From assembly GCA_903828665.1 (NCBI GenBank), contig CAIKMZ010000073.1:1-35938 (forward strand): a DNA stretch of 35,938 bases. The letters are read 5' to 3'. The translations under genes and the position numbers were made by a program. This document shows, in pieces, positions 12,555 through 22,073 of the stretch. The notes below the pieces were generated by a model. That model did not search any database, was not told where the DNA came from, and saw only the letters and a list, made by a program, of their open reading frames with translations. This DNA comes from an uncultured beta proteobacterium. Its GTDB lineage: Bacteria > Pseudomonadota > Gammaproteobacteria > Burkholderiales > Burkholderiaceae_C. Positions within the stretch are counted from its first letter, which is position 1, and each line of letters starts with the position of its first letter.

Positions 12555-12797
12555 ATGAATGCAGAACAGATCAAGGACATGATTGCCGCCCGCCTGGCGT
12601 GCCAGCACATTACGCTCGAGGGCGACGGCAGGCATTGGTTCTCGACCATCGTGTCACCCGAATTCGAGGGCAAGCGCGCCATCTTGCGGCATCAGATGGT
12701 GTACGCCACGCTTGGCGACAAGATGAAGACCGACGAGGTGCATGCCCTGTCGATCAAGGCCTACACGCCGGCCGAATGGGCGGCCCTGCCCAAGTGA
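12555..12797 (+). CDS. ibaG: BolA-family protein IbaG/YrbA
   Basis: The 80-residue product is a BolA-like protein of the IbaG (YrbA) subgroup, which binds monothiol glutaredoxins and Fe-S clusters. The C-terminal HALSIKAYTPAEWAALPK closely resembles the end of E. coli IbaG, and a single Cys (CQHITLEGDG) is present near residue 16. I chose the ATG at 12555; an in-frame GTG nine bases upstream at 12546 is possible but adds only three residues. In many Gram-negatives ibaG lies between mlaB and murA, as it does here apart from the inserted exporter genes. Confidence 0.9.
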   Translation: MNAEQIKDMIAARLACQHITLEGDGRHWFSTIVSPEFEGKRAILRHQMVYATLGDKMKTDEVHALSIKAYTPAEWAALPK

Positions 12798-12852
12798 GCC
12801 CTGAAGGCCGTGACAAGCGGCCCGCAGGCCTTGATTTTTCGGTACTGGATCT

Positions 12853-14118
12853 ATGGATAAATTATTGATTCGCGGTGGTCGGTCCTTGCATGGCGAGGTG
12901 CCGATCTCGGGCGCGAAGAACGCCGCCCTGCCGGAGCTGTGCGCCTGTCTGTTGACGTCTCAGCCGGTCACGCTGCGTAACGTGCCGCGCCTGCAGGACG
13001 TGGCCACCATGATCAAGCTGGTCCGCAACATGGGCGTGACAACCGAGCGCAACGAGGACGGCTCGCTCGCGGTCGACGCCGGCGACCTGCACCTGCCAGA
13101 GGCGCCCTACGAACTGGTCAAGACCATGCGTGCGTCGGTGCTGGCGCTCGGCCCCCTGCTGGCGCGTTTCGGCAAGGCACGGGTATCCCTGCCCGGTGGC
13201 TGCGCGATCGGCTCGCGACCGGTCGACCAGCACATCCGGGGCCTGACCGCCATGGGCGCTGACATTGTGGTCGAGCACGGCTACATGAATGCCAAACTGG
13301 CGGGCGGACGCACGCGCCTGCACGGCACGCGCATCACGACCGACATGGTCACGGTGACCGGGACTGAAAATTTTCTGATGGCGGCGTGCCTGGCCGAAGG
13401 TGAAACGATTCTGGAGAACGCAGCGCAGGAGCCCGAGATTCCCGATCTGGCCGAGATGCTGATCAGCATGGGCGCGAAGATCGAGGGCCACGGCAGCAGT
13501 CGCATCCGCATCCAGGGTGTCGAAGCGCTGCACGGTTGCCAGCACCAGGTGGTGGCCGACCGCATCGAGACCGGCACCTTCCTGTGTGCGGTGGCCGCCA
13601 CCGGCGGCGATGTGCTGCTGCGCCATGGTCGCGCCGACCATCTCGAAGTCGTGATTGAAAAGCTGCGCGAAGCCGGTGTCACGGTGCTGGCGGTTCCGGA
13701 CGGCATCCGGGTGCGCGCGGCCGGGCGGCTCAAGGCCCAGAGTTTCCGCACCACCGAATACCCCGGCTTCCCGACCGACATGCAGGCCCAGTTCATGGCG
13801 CTCAACTGCATCTCGAATGGCACCTCGAAAATGACCGAAACCATCTTCGAGAACCGCTTCATGCACGTCAACGAACTGGTGCGCCTGGGTGCCAATATCC
13901 AGATCGACGGCAACGTGGCGCTGGCCGTCGGCGTGCCCAAACTCTCGGGCGCCACCGTGATGGCGACCGACCTGCGCGCTTCGGCCAGCCTGGTGATCGC
14001 CGGCCTGGTGGCCGAGGGCGAGACCGTGGTCGACCGGATCTACCATCTGGACCGCGGCTACGACCAGATGGAAACCAAGCTGCGCGGTCTGGGTGCCGAC
14101 ATCGAAAGGGTGAAATGA
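12853..14118 (+). CDS. murA: UDP-N-acetylglucosamine 1-carboxyvinyltransferase
   Basis: MurA performs the first committed step of peptidoglycan synthesis, transferring enolpyruvate from PEP to UDP-GlcNAc in the cytoplasm. The 421-residue protein has Lys22-Asn23 in the GAKNA substrate motif and the active-site Cys117 in [13 protein letters not shown], the residue alkylated by fosfomycin, so natural resistance by Cys-to-Asp replacement is absent. A 55-base gap separates it from ibaG. Its TGA overlaps the hisG start as ATGA, linking cell-wall synthesis to the histidine genes transcriptionally. Confidence 0.98.
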   Translation: MDKLLIRGGRSLHGEVPISGAKNAALPELCACLLTSQPVTLRNVPRLQDVATMIKLVRNMGVTTERNEDGSLAVDAGDLHLPEAPYELVKTMRASVLALGPLLARFGKARVSLPGGCAIGSRPVDQHIRGLTAMGADIVVEHGYMNAKLAGGRTRLHGTRITTDMVTVTGTENFLMAACLAEGETILENAAQEPEIPDLAEMLISMGAKIEGHGSSRIRIQGVEALHGCQHQVVADRIETGTFLCAVAATGGDVLLRHGRADHLEVVIEKLREAGVTVLAVPDGIRVRAAGRLKAQSFRTTEYPGFPTDMQAQFMALNCISNGTSKMTETIFENRFMHVNELVRLGANIQIDGNVALAVGVPKLSGATVMATDLRASASLVIAGLVAEGETVVDRIYHLDRGYDQMETKLRGLGADIERVK

Positions 14119-14753
14119 TCACATTGGCTTTATCCAAGGGCCGCATCTTCGAAGAGACGATGCCGCTGCTGCGCGCCGCCGGCATCGAGGTGCTGGAAGA
14201 CCCGGAGAAATCGCGCAAGCTCATTCTGGCGACGAATCAGGCCGACGTGCGCGTGCTGGTGGTGCGTGCCACGGACGTGCCGACCTATGTCCAGTACGGC
14301 GGCGCCGATCTGGGCATCACCGGCAAGGACACGCTGCTCGAGCACGGCAGCGACGGCCTGTACCAGCCGCTCGACCTGCAGATCGCCAAGTGCCGCATCA
14401 GCGTCGCGGTGCGCGCCGATTTCGACTACGCCTCGGCGGTCAAGCAGGGCTCGCGCCTGAAGGTGGCCACCAAGTATGTGGCGATCGCGCGCGAGTTCTT
14501 CGCCACCAAGGGCGTGCACGTGGACCTGATCAAGCTCTACGGCAGCATGGAGCTCGCGCCACTGGTCGGGCTGGCCGATGCCATCGTTGATCTGGTCTCC
14601 ACCGGCAACACCTTGAAGGCCAATCACCTGATCGAGGTCGAGCGCATCATGGACATCAGCTCGCGCCTGGTCGTTAATCAAGCCGCGCTCAAGCTCAAGC
14701 AGGCGCCAATCCGCCGCATCATCGACGCCTTTGCAGCGGCGCTTCCCGCCTGA
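14115..14753 (+). CDS. hisG: ATP phosphoribosyltransferase, short form
   Basis: HisG condenses ATP with PRPP, the first and regulated step of histidine synthesis. At 212 residues this is the short (HisGS) form, which lacks the C-terminal regulatory domain and works with HisZ, a histidyl-tRNA synthetase paralogue. Family motifs are the N-terminal [15 protein letters not shown], the [12 protein letters not shown] segment, and the PRPP-binding [19 protein letters not shown] loop. HisZ is not in this window and must be encoded elsewhere if the enzyme is functional. It overlaps murA by four bases. Confidence 0.97.
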   Translation: MITLALSKGRIFEETMPLLRAAGIEVLEDPEKSRKLILATNQADVRVLVVRATDVPTYVQYGGADLGITGKDTLLEHGSDGLYQPLDLQIAKCRISVAVRADFDYASAVKQGSRLKVATKYVAIAREFFATKGVHVDLIKLYGSMELAPLVGLADAIVDLVSTGNTLKANHLIEVERIMDISSRLVVNQAALKLKQAPIRRIIDAFAAALPA

Positions 14754-14779
14754 GTCCTCTTCATCACTTCAGAATCGCC

Positions 14780-16123
14780 ATGACGCTCACTGCATCTCCC
14801 GCCCGCCTGTCAACCGCCAGCGCCAGTTTCGAGGCCGAGTTCAAGGCGCGTCTGCACTGGTCGGCGCAGGCTGATGCCGCGATCGAGGAGCGCGTGGGGG
14901 ACATCCTGGCCGATGTGCAGCAGCGCGGCGACGCCGCTGTACTGGACTACACCGCGCGCTTCGATGGTGTCCACGCGAATTCCATGACAGCACTCGAGTT
15001 GACGCAGGCCGAACTCAAGGCCGCTTTCGATTCGATTCCCGCCGCCCAGCGTGAGGCGTTGCAGGCGGCGGCCAGCCGGGTGCGCAGCTACCACGAGGCG
15101 CAGAAGAAGGCCGGTGGCGAAAGCTGGAGCTATCGCGATGAAGACGGCACGCTGCTCGGCCAGAAGGTCACGCCGCTGGACCGCGTCGGCATCTACGTGC
15201 CCGGTGGCAAGGCGACCTACCCGTCGAGCGTGCTCATGAACGCCATTCCCGCGCACGTCGCCGGTGTGGCCGAGATCATCATGGTCGTGCCCACGCCCAG
15301 GGGTGAGAAGAACGCGATGGTGCTGGCCGCGGCCTTTGTTGCCGGTGTCAGCCGAGCCTTCACCATCGGCGGCGCGCAGGCGGTGGCGGCGCTGGCCTAC
15401 GGCACGGCCACCATTCCCAAAGTGGACAAGGTCACCGGCCCCGGCAATGCCTACGTGGCAGCGGCCAAGCGCCGTGTCTTTGGCGTGGTCGGCATCGACA
15501 TGATTGCTGGCCCGAGCGAAATCCTGGTGCTGGCCGACGGCACGACGCCGCCCGACTGGGTCGCGATGGACTTGTTCAGCCAGGCCGAGCACGATGAACT
15601 CGCGCAGAGCATTCTGCTGTGCCCGGATGCGACCTATATCGAGCAGGTGCAGTTGTCGATCGACCGTCTGCTGCCGCGCATGCCACGGCGCGAGATCATC
15701 GCCACGTCGCTCAACGACCGCGGCGCGCTGATCCTCACGCGCAGCATGGAAGAGGCCTGCGCCATCAGCAACCGTGTCGCACCCGAACACCTGGAGGTCA
15801 GCAGCCGCGCGCCGCAGCGCTGGGAGCCCTTGCTCAAGCACGCGGGCGCCATCTTCCTGGGTGCCTACACCAGCGAGTCGCTCGGTGACTATTGCGCCGG
15901 CCCGAACCACGTGCTGCCCACCAGCGGCACGGCGCGTTTTTCCTCGCCGCTCGGTGTTTACGATTTTCAGAAGCGCTCCAGCCTGATCGAAGTCAGCCAG
16001 ACCGGTGCCCAGACCCTGGGCCTGATTGCCGCCGAACTCGCCTATGGCGAAGGCCTGCAGGCTCATGCACGGGCGGCGGAGCTGCGCCTGGACGTGGTGC
16101 CGCCGATGCGAGATTCCAAATGA
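14780..16123 (+). CDS. hisD: Histidinol dehydrogenase
   Basis: HisD is the Zn-dependent NAD enzyme that oxidises L-histidinol to L-histidine in two steps. The 447-residue protein has the family segments [51 protein letters not shown], and [15 protein letters not shown], which carries the Gln/His zinc-site residues. APEHLEV and [20 protein letters not shown] follow toward the C-terminus. It starts 26 bases after hisG without a clear Shine-Dalgarno, and its stop overlaps the hisC start as ATGA. Confidence 0.98.
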   Translation: MTLTASPARLSTASASFEAEFKARLHWSAQADAAIEERVGDILADVQQRGDAAVLDYTARFDGVHANSMTALELTQAELKAAFDSIPAAQREALQAAASRVRSYHEAQKKAGGESWSYRDEDGTLLGQKVTPLDRVGIYVPGGKATYPSSVLMNAIPAHVAGVAEIIMVVPTPRGEKNAMVLAAAFVAGVSRAFTIGGAQAVAALAYGTATIPKVDKVTGPGNAYVAAAKRRVFGVVGIDMIAGPSEILVLADGTTPPDWVAMDLFSQAEHDELAQSILLCPDATYIEQVQLSIDRLLPRMPRREIIATSLNDRGALILTRSMEEACAISNRVAPEHLEVSSRAPQRWEPLLKHAGAIFLGAYTSESLGDYCAGPNHVLPTSGTARFSSPLGVYDFQKRSSLIEVSQTGAQTLGLIAAELAYGEGLQAHARAAELRLDVVPPMRDSK

Positions 16124-17205
16124 AACCTGTCAATCCCCAAACCCTGCAGCGTATCCGCCAGGACATCCAGTCCATGCACGCTTATGCCGTGCAGGAGTCC
16201 GCCGGCATGATCAAGCTCGACGCCATGGAGAATCCGCACCGCCTGTCGCTGCCGCTGCAGACGGCCCTGGGCATGCGCCTGGGCGCGCTGGCCTTGAACC
16301 GCTACCCGGGCGAGCGCGTCAACGTGCTGCGCCGCGCGCTGGCCGTCTACGCCAAGATGCCGACCGGTTTTGACATCATGCTGGGCAACGGCTCGGATGA
16401 ATTGATCAGCCTGCTGGCGCTGGCCTGCGATGTGCCGGGTGCCAGCGTGCTCGCGCCCGTGCCGGGTTTCGTGATGTACGCGATGAGCGCGCAACTGCAG
16501 GGCCTGGCCTTTCATGGCGTTCCCCTTACGGCCGATTTCCAGCTTGACCGGGCCGCAATGCTGGCCGCCATTGCCGAGCACAAGCCGGCCATCACCTACC
16601 TGGCCTATCCGAACAACCCGACCGCCAACCTGTGGGATGACGCGACGATTGAGGCCGTCATCGAGGCCGTTGGCGCGCAGGGCGGACTGGTGGTGCTCGA
16701 TGAAGCCTACCAGCCGTTCGCCAGCAAGAGCTACATCGACCGGCTGGCGCAGCACAGCCATGTGCTGCTGCTGCGCACCCTCTCCAAGTTCGGTCTGGCC
16801 GGTGTGCGCATCGGTTACCTGATGGGGCCGGCCGCGCTCATCGCCGAGATCGACAAAGTGCGCCCGCCGTACAACATCAGCGTGCTCAATTGCGAGTGCG
16901 CGCTGTTTGCGCTCGAGCACCACAAGGTCTTTGCCGCACAGGCGCTTGAGTTGTGCGCCCAGCGCGCGCTCCTGCTCGAAGCGCTGGCGGGGCTGCCCGG
17001 TGTGCACGCCTATCCGAGCGACGCCAACATGATTCTGCTGCGCGTGCCCGATGCGCAAAAGACGTTCGACGGTCTGAAGGCGCGCCAGGTGCTGGTCAAG
17101 AACGTCTCCAGGATGCATGCGCTGCTGGACAATTGCCTGCGCCTGACCGTCGGCACCCCCGATGAAAACCAGAAGCTGCTGGCGGCCTTGAAGGACAGTC
17201 TGTAG
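16120..17205 (+). CDS. hisC: Histidinol-phosphate aminotransferase
   Basis: HisC is the PLP-dependent class I/II aminotransferase that makes histidinol phosphate from imidazole acetol phosphate and glutamate. The 361-residue protein has the cofactor residues in order: Asn166 in YPNNPT, Asp194 and Tyr197 in VLDEAY, and the Schiff-base Lys223 in TLSKFGLAG, with a further Arg in the same helix (GVRIGY). I placed the start at the ATG overlapping the hisD stop, because longer readings run into the hisD coding region. Confidence 0.97.
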   Translation: MKPVNPQTLQRIRQDIQSMHAYAVQESAGMIKLDAMENPHRLSLPLQTALGMRLGALALNRYPGERVNVLRRALAVYAKMPTGFDIMLGNGSDELISLLALACDVPGASVLAPVPGFVMYAMSAQLQGLAFHGVPLTADFQLDRAAMLAAIAEHKPAITYLAYPNNPTANLWDDATIEAVIEAVGAQGGLVVLDEAYQPFASKSYIDRLAQHSHVLLLRTLSKFGLAGVRIGYLMGPAALIAEIDKVRPPYNISVLNCECALFALEHHKVFAAQALELCAQRALLLEALAGLPGVHAYPSDANMILLRVPDAQKTFDGLKARQVLVKNVSRMHALLDNCLRLTVGTPDENQKLLAALKDSL

Positions 17206-17223
17206 ACTGACGGCCGCGCCAGC

Positions 17224-17229
17224 GACAAT
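17224..17229 (+). promoter_or_regulatory. -10-like hexamer directly before hisB
   Basis: GACAAT ends six bases before the hisB ATG, and no Shine-Dalgarno is visible in between. A transcript from here would be leaderless. Three other genes in the window show a similar layout. No -35 element was identified, so this is tentative. Confidence 0.3.
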
Positions 17230-17235
17230 AGCACC

Positions 17236-17829
17236 ATGAACCAACGAACCGCCGAAGTCAATCGCAACACCGCCGAGACCCGGATCAGCGTCAAGCTCAA
17301 TCTGGACGGCACCGGGCAGGCCCGGCTGCATACGGGAATCGGGTTTTTTGACCACATGCTCGATCAGATCGCACGCCACGGCATGCTCGACCTCGATGTG
17401 CAGGCCGAGGGCGATCTGCATATCGACGGCCATCACACGGTCGAAGACGTGGGCATTGCCTTCGGCCAGGCCGTGCATCAGGCGGTTGGCGACAAGAAGG
17501 GCATTCGCCGCTATGGCCATGCCTATGTGCCATTGGACGAGGCACTCTCGCGCGTCGTCATCGACCTCTCGGGCCGCCCCGGCTTGGTCATGAATGTGCC
17601 GTTCAAGAGCGGCATGATCGGAAGCTTCGACAGCCAGTTGGCGCACGAGTTCTTCCAGGGCTTTGTGAACCACGCCTTTGTCACGCTGCACATCGACAAC
17701 CTGCGCGGAGAGAACGCCCATCACCAAGCCGAGACCGTGTTCAAGGCCTTCGCCCGCGCTCTGCGCAGCGCGCTGGAGCTCGATCCGCGCGCCGCCGGCA
17801 CCATTCCGTCGACCAAGGGTTCGCTCTAA
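17236..17829 (+). CDS. hisB: Imidazoleglycerol-phosphate dehydratase
   Basis: HisB removes water from imidazole glycerol phosphate to form imidazole acetol phosphate, using a Mn-binding site. The 197-residue protein is the monofunctional form, without the histidinol-phosphatase domain fused to it in E. coli. Metal-ligand motifs are His66-His67-x-x-Glu70 (HHTVED) and a second HHQAE near residue 160. A separate histidinol phosphatase is therefore expected; none is recognisable in the window. It starts 30 bases after hisC. Confidence 0.97.
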   Translation: MNQRTAEVNRNTAETRISVKLNLDGTGQARLHTGIGFFDHMLDQIARHGMLDLDVQAEGDLHIDGHHTVEDVGIAFGQAVHQAVGDKKGIRRYGHAYVPLDEALSRVVIDLSGRPGLVMNVPFKSGMIGSFDSQLAHEFFQGFVNHAFVTLHIDNLRGENAHHQAETVFKAFARALRSALELDPRAAGTIPSTKGSL

Positions 17830-17833
17830 GACC

Positions 17834-18499
17834 ATGTTGGGCAGCAAGACCGTTGCGGTGGTCGATTACGGCATGGGCAATCTGCGTTCGGTGTCGCAGG
17901 CCGTGCGCGCCGCCGCCGCCGGCACCGGCTTCGAGGTGCTGATCACGGCCGATCCCGATGTGGTGCGCGCTTGCGCGCGCGTGGTGCTACCGGGGCAGGG
18001 TGCGATGCCGGACTGCATGCGCGAACTGCGCGAGTCCGGTCTGCAGGAGTCGGTGCTTGAGGCCGCCGCCTGCAAGCCTCTGTTCGGCGTCTGTGTCGGC
18101 ATGCAGATGCTGCTTGATCACAGCGCCGAGGGCGATACCCCGGGGCTGGGGCTGATCCACGGCGAGGTGATCAAGTTCGAACTGGCCGGTCAGTTGCAGC
18201 CCGATGGCAGCCGCTACAAGGTGCCGCAAATGGGCTGGAACCAGGTCTACCGCAACAACCACGGCGCTGCGCCGCACCCGGTGTGGGGCGATGTGCCCGA
18301 CGGCAGTTACTTCTATTTCGTTCACAGTTTTTACGCCCGACCGTCTGATGCGCGCCACAGCGTGGGCGAGACCGACTACGGTCAGCGTTTCAGTTCCGCG
18401 ATTGCGCGCGATAATATTTTCGCAACCCAGTTCCACCCGGAAAAAAGTGCCGATCACGGTTTGTCCCTTTATCGAAACTTCCTTCACTGGAATCCCTGA
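17834..18499 (+). CDS. hisH: Imidazole glycerol phosphate synthase, glutamine amidotransferase subunit
   Basis: HisH hydrolyses glutamine and channels ammonia to HisF. The 221-residue protein has the class I amidotransferase triad: nucleophile Cys87 in GVCVGMQML, and His and Glu in the FHPEKS motif near the C-terminus. The N-terminal [14 protein letters not shown] is the family start. The ATG at 17834 is four bases after the hisB stop. A 58-base gap with no clear hairpin separates it from hisA. Confidence 0.97.
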   Translation: MLGSKTVAVVDYGMGNLRSVSQAVRAAAAGTGFEVLITADPDVVRACARVVLPGQGAMPDCMRELRESGLQESVLEAAACKPLFGVCVGMQMLLDHSAEGDTPGLGLIHGEVIKFELAGQLQPDGSRYKVPQMGWNQVYRNNHGAAPHPVWGDVPDGSYFYFVHSFYARPSDARHSVGETDYGQRFSSAIARDNIFATQFHPEKSADHGLSLYRNFLHWNP

Positions 18500-18557
18500 G
18501 CCGGTTCCCGTCCCGAACCGCTCGCAGCCCTCTGTTCCTCATCAACCCTGAAGCATC

Positions 18558-19298
18558 ATGCTTTTAATCCCTGCAATCGACCTCAAAGACGGTCACTGTG
18601 TGCGTCTCAAACAAGGCGACATGGACCAATCCACGACCTTTGGTGAAGACCCGGTCGTGATGGCCGGCAAATGGATCGATCAGGGTGCACGACGCCTGCA
18701 TCTGGTGGACCTGAACGGCGCGTTCGCGGGCCATCCGCAGAACGAGAAGGCGATCCGCAGGATCCTCAAGGAAGTGGGCAGCGCGGTCGACGTCCAGCTT
18801 GGCGGCGGCATCCGCGATCTTGACACCATCGAGCGCTACCTTGACGCCGGCCTGCGCTACGTCATCATCGGCACCGCCGCCATCCGCAATCCCGGCTTCC
18901 TGCAGGACGCGTGCACCGCCTTTGGCGGCCACATCATCGTCGGGCTCGACGCGCGTGACGGCAAGGTCGCCACCGACGGCTGGAGCAAGCTCACGCGCCA
19001 CGATGTCGTGGACCTGGGCAAGAAGTTCGAGGACTTCGGCGTCGAATCGATCATCTACACCGACATCGGCCGCGACGGCATGCTCACCGGCATCAATGTC
19101 GAGGCCACCGTCAAGCTCGCGCAGGCGCTGACCATTCCGGTGATCGCCTCCGGCGGCCTGTCCAGCATGGACGACATCGAAGCCCTGTGCGCGGTGGAAG
19201 ACGAAGGCATCGAAGGCGTCATCTGCGGTCGTGCCATCTACAGCGGCGATCTTGACTTCGCTGCGGCGCAAGAACGCGCCGATGAGCTCAATGGCTGA
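18558..19298 (+). CDS. hisA: Phosphoribosylformimino-AICAR ribotide isomerase
   Basis: HisA is a TIM-barrel isomerase that converts ProFAR to PRFAR by an Amadori rearrangement. The 246-residue protein has the catalytic Asp8 (PAIDLKDG) and Asp131 (GLDARDG). The two half-barrel phosphate-binding motifs are also visible: LGGGIRD in the first half and ASGGLSS in the second. It precedes hisF, its structural relative, by five bases. Confidence 0.97.
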   Translation: MLLIPAIDLKDGHCVRLKQGDMDQSTTFGEDPVVMAGKWIDQGARRLHLVDLNGAFAGHPQNEKAIRRILKEVGSAVDVQLGGGIRDLDTIERYLDAGLRYVIIGTAAIRNPGFLQDACTAFGGHIIVGLDARDGKVATDGWSKLTRHDVVDLGKKFEDFGVESIIYTDIGRDGMLTGINVEATVKLAQALTIPVIASGGLSSMDDIEALCAVEDEGIEGVICGRAIYSGDLDFAAAQERADELNG

Positions 19299-19303
19299 TT
19301 TCA

Positions 19304-20104
19304 GTGCTCGCTAAGCGAATCATCCCCTGCCTGGACGTGACCGGCGGGCGGGTCGTCAAGGGTGTTAATTTTGTCGAACTGCGCGATGCGGGCGATCCGG
19401 TTGAGATCGCGGCGCGTTACAACGAGCAGGGGGCCGACGAGCTCACCTTTCTCGACATCACTGCCACCAGCGACGGACGCGACCTGATCCTGCACATCAT
19501 CGAGGCGGTGGCATCCCAGGTCTTCATTCCCCTGACGGTCGGCGGCGGCGTGCGCACGGTCGACGATGTGCGCCGCCTGCTCAATGCCGGCGCCGACAAG
19601 ACCAGTTTCAACTCGGCTGCGATCGCGGACCCGCAGGTGATCCGCGACGCCTCACGCAAGTACGGCGCCCAGTGCATCGTGGTGGCTATCGATGCCAAGC
19701 GCCGCAGCGCAGCCGACGAGCAGCGCCTGGCCGCAGGCGGCGCCGTGATGGGCCCGGGCTGGGATGTCTACAGCCATGGCGGGCGCAAGAACACCGGGCT
19801 CGACGCCGTTACCTGGGCGCGCCAGATGGCCGAGTTCGGGGCTGGCGAGATCCTGCTCACGAGCATGGACCGCGACGGCACCAAGGCCGGATTCGACCTG
19901 GCGCTCACGCGCGCCGTGAGCGACGCCATCAGCGTACCCGTGATCGCCTCTGGCGGCGTTGGCACGCTCGACCATCTGGCCGACGGCATTCAGATCGGCG
20001 GCGCCGATGCGGTGCTGGCGGCCAGCATCTTCCACTACGGCGAATTCACCGTGGCCCAGGCCAAAACCAGGATGGCCGAGCGCGGCATTCCGGTGCGACT
20101 ATGA
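19304..20104 (+). CDS. hisF: Imidazole glycerol phosphate synthase, cyclase subunit
   Basis: HisF uses ammonia from HisH to cyclise PRFAR into imidazole glycerol phosphate and AICAR. The 266-residue TIM barrel has catalytic Asp11 in [12 protein letters not shown] and Asp130 in VVAIDAKR. The start codon is GTG at 19304; it gives the canonical [11 protein letters not shown] beginning, and no ATG is available nearby. Its TGA overlaps the hisI start as ATGA. Confidence 0.98.
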   Translation: MLAKRIIPCLDVTGGRVVKGVNFVELRDAGDPVEIAARYNEQGADELTFLDITATSDGRDLILHIIEAVASQVFIPLTVGGGVRTVDDVRRLLNAGADKTSFNSAAIADPQVIRDASRKYGAQCIVVAIDAKRRSAADEQRLAAGGAVMGPGWDVYSHGGRKNTGLDAVTWARQMAEFGAGEILLTSMDRDGTKAGFDLALTRAVSDAISVPVIASGGVGTLDHLADGIQIGGADAVLAASIFHYGEFTVAQAKTRMAERGIPVRL

Positions 20105-20490
20105 CCTGGCTTGATGAAATCAGGTGGGACGCGCAGGGTCTGGTGCCTGTGATCGCGCAGGAGGCTGCTTCCGGCGATGTCCTGATGTTTGCTTGGATGA
20201 ACCGCGAGGCGCTGGAGAAAACGGCCGAACTCGGGCGCGCCGTCTATTTCAGCCGTTCGCGTGGCAAACTCTGGTTCAAGGGCGAGGAGTCCGGTCACGT
20301 GCAGACCGTGCACGAGATCCGGATCGACTGCGATCAGGACGTGATCCTGCTCAAGGTCAGCCAGCTCGGGCACGAACCCGGCATTGCCTGCCATACCGGA
20401 CGCCACAGCTGCTTCTTCAGCGTCTACCGGGATGGCCGGTGGCAAGTCACCGAGCCGGTCTTGAAAGACCCGCAAACGATCTACAGATAG
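20101..20490 (+). CDS. hisI: Phosphoribosyl-AMP cyclohydrolase
   Basis: HisI opens the purine ring of phosphoribosyl-AMP. The 129-residue protein is monofunctional, unlike the HisI-HisE fusion of E. coli, and hisE follows as a separate gene. Diagnostic segments are [28 protein letters not shown], and the metal-binding DCDQD and [11 protein letters not shown] motifs with zinc-ligand cysteines. The ATG overlaps the hisF stop. Confidence 0.97.
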   Translation: MTWLDEIRWDAQGLVPVIAQEAASGDVLMFAWMNREALEKTAELGRAVYFSRSRGKLWFKGEESGHVQTVHEIRIDCDQDVILLKVSQLGHEPGIACHTGRHSCFFSVYRDGRWQVTEPVLKDPQTIYR

Positions 20491-20496
20491 GCGCCT

Positions 20497-20877
20497 ATGT
20501 CTTCCAAACTTTCCGCTCCCGATTCACTCGCCGCGCTGGCGCGGGTTATCGAAAGCCGCCTGCCGAACAAGGGCGGTGATCCGGACGCCAGTTATGTGGC
20601 GCGCCTGCTGCATAAGGGGCCGGACGCCTTCCTGAAGAAGATCGGCGAAGAGGCGACCGAGGTTGTCATGGCCGCCAAGGACGCCGATTTCGGCGGCGAC
20701 AAGGCCAAGATCGTCTACGAAGTCGCCGACCTGTGGTTCCACTGCATGATTGCGCTGGCCCACTATGGCCTGACGCCGGCCGATGTGCTGGCCGAACTGG
20801 AGCGCCGCGCCGGTACCAGCGGCATTGAGGAAAAGGCCTTGCGCAAGGCGGTAGCGCGCGAGGGTGAAAACAAGTGA
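20497..20877 (+). CDS. hisE: Phosphoribosyl-ATP pyrophosphatase
   Basis: HisE is an all-alpha NTP pyrophosphohydrolase that removes diphosphate from phosphoribosyl-ATP, the second step of the pathway. The 126-residue protein has the core metal-binding pattern [15 protein letters not shown] and, later, [14 protein letters not shown], both typical of the family. It follows hisI by six bases. With it, the histidine set in this operon lacks only HisZ and a histidinol phosphatase. Confidence 0.96.
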   Translation: MSSKLSAPDSLAALARVIESRLPNKGGDPDASYVARLLHKGPDAFLKKIGEEATEVVMAAKDADFGGDKAKIVYEVADLWFHCMIALAHYGLTPADVLAELERRAGTSGIEEKALRKAVAREGENK

Positions 20878-20912
20878 TTCAGCCCGGCACCGTGTGACAG
20901 GGAGCATTGCGC

Positions 20913-21287
20913 ATGACCAAGACGATTGTTGATAGCGACCCGAACTGCCTGTTCTGTAAGATCGTGGCGGGCCGGATTCCCTCGCGCAAGGTATACGAGG
21001 ATGGGGAACTTCTGGCCTTCCACGATGTCAATCCATGGGCGCCGGTGCATTTCCTGATGATCCCCAAGCTTCATATTCCCTCGCTGGCGCTGGTCGGCGA
21101 CGAGCACGCGGCGCTGCTGGGGCGCATGATGGTGCTGGCGCCGAAACTGGCCTTGCAAGAAGGCTGCAATCCCTATCCGGAAGGGGGCTTCCGCCTTTTG
21201 AGCAATATCGGCGCCGAGGGTCGCCAAGAGGTGCATCATCTGCATATCCACGTCATGGGTGGGCCGCGGCCTTGGCTGCGAGGTTAA
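20913..21287 (+). CDS. HIT-family nucleotide hydrolase (HinT-like)
   Basis: The 124-residue protein is a histidine-triad hydrolase, probably acting on purine nucleoside phosphoramidates like HinT. The triad HLHIHV (His109, His111, His113) is intact, and the N-terminal CLFCKIVAGRIPSRKVYEDG is the usual start with two zinc-type cysteines. I chose the ATG at 20913 because a GGAG at 20901-20904 is well spaced from it; a TTG two codons upstream is less likely. It sits between hisE and tatA, a placement I recall as common in betaproteobacteria, possibly only because of shared transcription. Confidence 0.92.
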   Translation: MTKTIVDSDPNCLFCKIVAGRIPSRKVYEDGELLAFHDVNPWAPVHFLMIPKLHIPSLALVGDEHAALLGRMMVLAPKLALQEGCNPYPEGGFRLLSNIGAEGRQEVHHLHIHVMGGPRPWLRG

Positions 21288-21324
21288 TTTTCGGGATATA
21301 CCGCCCTGTAACTGCTGCGCCGAC

Positions 21325-21330
21325 TAAAAT
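21325..21330 (+). promoter_or_regulatory. Candidate -10 element upstream of tatA
   Basis: TAAAAT lies 25 bases before the tatA ATG, leaving room for a normal leader that includes AGGAGA at 21345-21350. A clear -35 is missing. It may give tatABC a promoter independent of the his operon. Confidence 0.35.
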
Positions 21331-21355
21331 TGGCGCCATTCGCTAGGAGAGACAC

Positions 21356-21595
21356 ATGGGACTTTCGACAACGCACCTGATTATTTTCCTGATCATCATC
21401 GTCGTGATCTTTGGCACCAAGAAGCTGCGCAACATTGGCGCCGACCTCGGCGGCGCCGTCAAGGGATTCAAGGACGGCATGCGCGACGGCAATGAAAAAC
21501 CGGCAGAGGCCCCGGCAGCACCGGCGCAGCAGGTTGCTTCCAGCACGAGCGCGGCCAAGGAAACCATCGACGTCGAAGCCAAGAACAAGGTCTGA
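21356..21595 (+). CDS. tatA: Sec-independent protein translocase TatA
   Basis: TatA forms the pore-like assembly of the twin-arginine export system, which moves folded proteins across the inner membrane. The 79-residue protein has one N-terminal membrane helix (about residues 7-19, [14 protein letters not shown]), the hinge FG, and an amphipathic helix ([22 protein letters not shown]), followed by a variable charged tail. A strong AGGAGA ribosome site precedes the ATG by five bases. Confidence 0.96.
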   Translation: MGLSTTHLIIFLIIIVVIFGTKKLRNIGADLGGAVKGFKDGMRDGNEKPAEAPAAPAQQVASSTSAAKETIDVEAKNKV

Positions 21596-21608
21596 TGGAT
21601 TTTTCTAA

Positions 21609-22073
21609 GTGATTGATATCGGGGTTACCAAGCTCGCCATCATTGGTGCCATCGCACTGCTGGTCATCGGTCCGGAAAAGCTGCCCAGCGTGGCCAAGAC
21701 CGCCGGCACCCTGCTCGGTCGGGCGCGTCGCTACGTGGCGGACGTGAAGGCCGAGGTCAATCGCTCGATGGAGCTCGATGAGCTCAAGAAGGTCAAAGAA
21801 ACGGTGGAAAACGCGGCGCGCGATGTCGAGCAGTCGATCCAGACCAGTGCCGCTGATTTCGAGAAGAGCTGGGCCCAGAGCACTGACATCGCCACCCAGG
21901 CCTCGGCGGCGCAGGCCTGGGACCGCATTCCCGAGTACAAGCACCCACACAAGAAATGGCGCATCAAGCAGGGCGCCACACCTCGCTGGTACAAGGTCCG
22001 CAGCGGCATCCGCACCAACGCCCTATCGGGAGCGGCCCGGGTGGCGCGCTTTCGGCCACCCCGATCGAACTGA
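21609..22073 (+). CDS. tatB: Sec-independent protein translocase TatB
   Basis: TatB pairs with TatC to recognise twin-arginine signal peptides. The 154-residue protein starts at GTG (21609), giving [21 protein letters not shown], the expected TatB membrane helix followed by [21 protein letters not shown] long amphipathic, probably coiled, helix follows, then a basic tail ([19 protein letters not shown]) resembling other Burkholderiales TatB tails. It begins 13 bases after tatA and its stop shares a base with the tatC start (TGATG). Confidence 0.95.
   Translation: MIDIGVTKLAIIGAIALLVIGPEKLPSVAKTAGTLLGRARRYVADVKAEVNRSMELDELKKVKETVENAARDVEQSIQTSAADFEKSWAQSTDIATQASAAQAWDRIPEYKHPHKKWRIKQGATPRWYKVRSGIRTNALSGAARVARFRPPRSN

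Noticed and set aside
12804-12839. AAGGCC/GGCCTT inverted repeat followed by TTTTT before murA
   Set aside because: Only six base pairs with a 17-base loop; too weak to call a terminator, although it might contribute to ibaG 3'-end formation.
16063-17847. Long open frame of 594 codons on the minus strand opposite hisC-hisB
   Set aside because: It is antisense to two confidently identified genes, has an Arg/His/Gln/Gly-rich composition without any known domain, and is explained by high G+C at third codon positions.
21956-22072. Upstream in-frame start that would lengthen TatC by 39 residues
   Set aside because: The extra sequence lies within tatB in another frame, lacks similarity to TatC heads, and the ATG at 22073 is coupled to the tatB stop.
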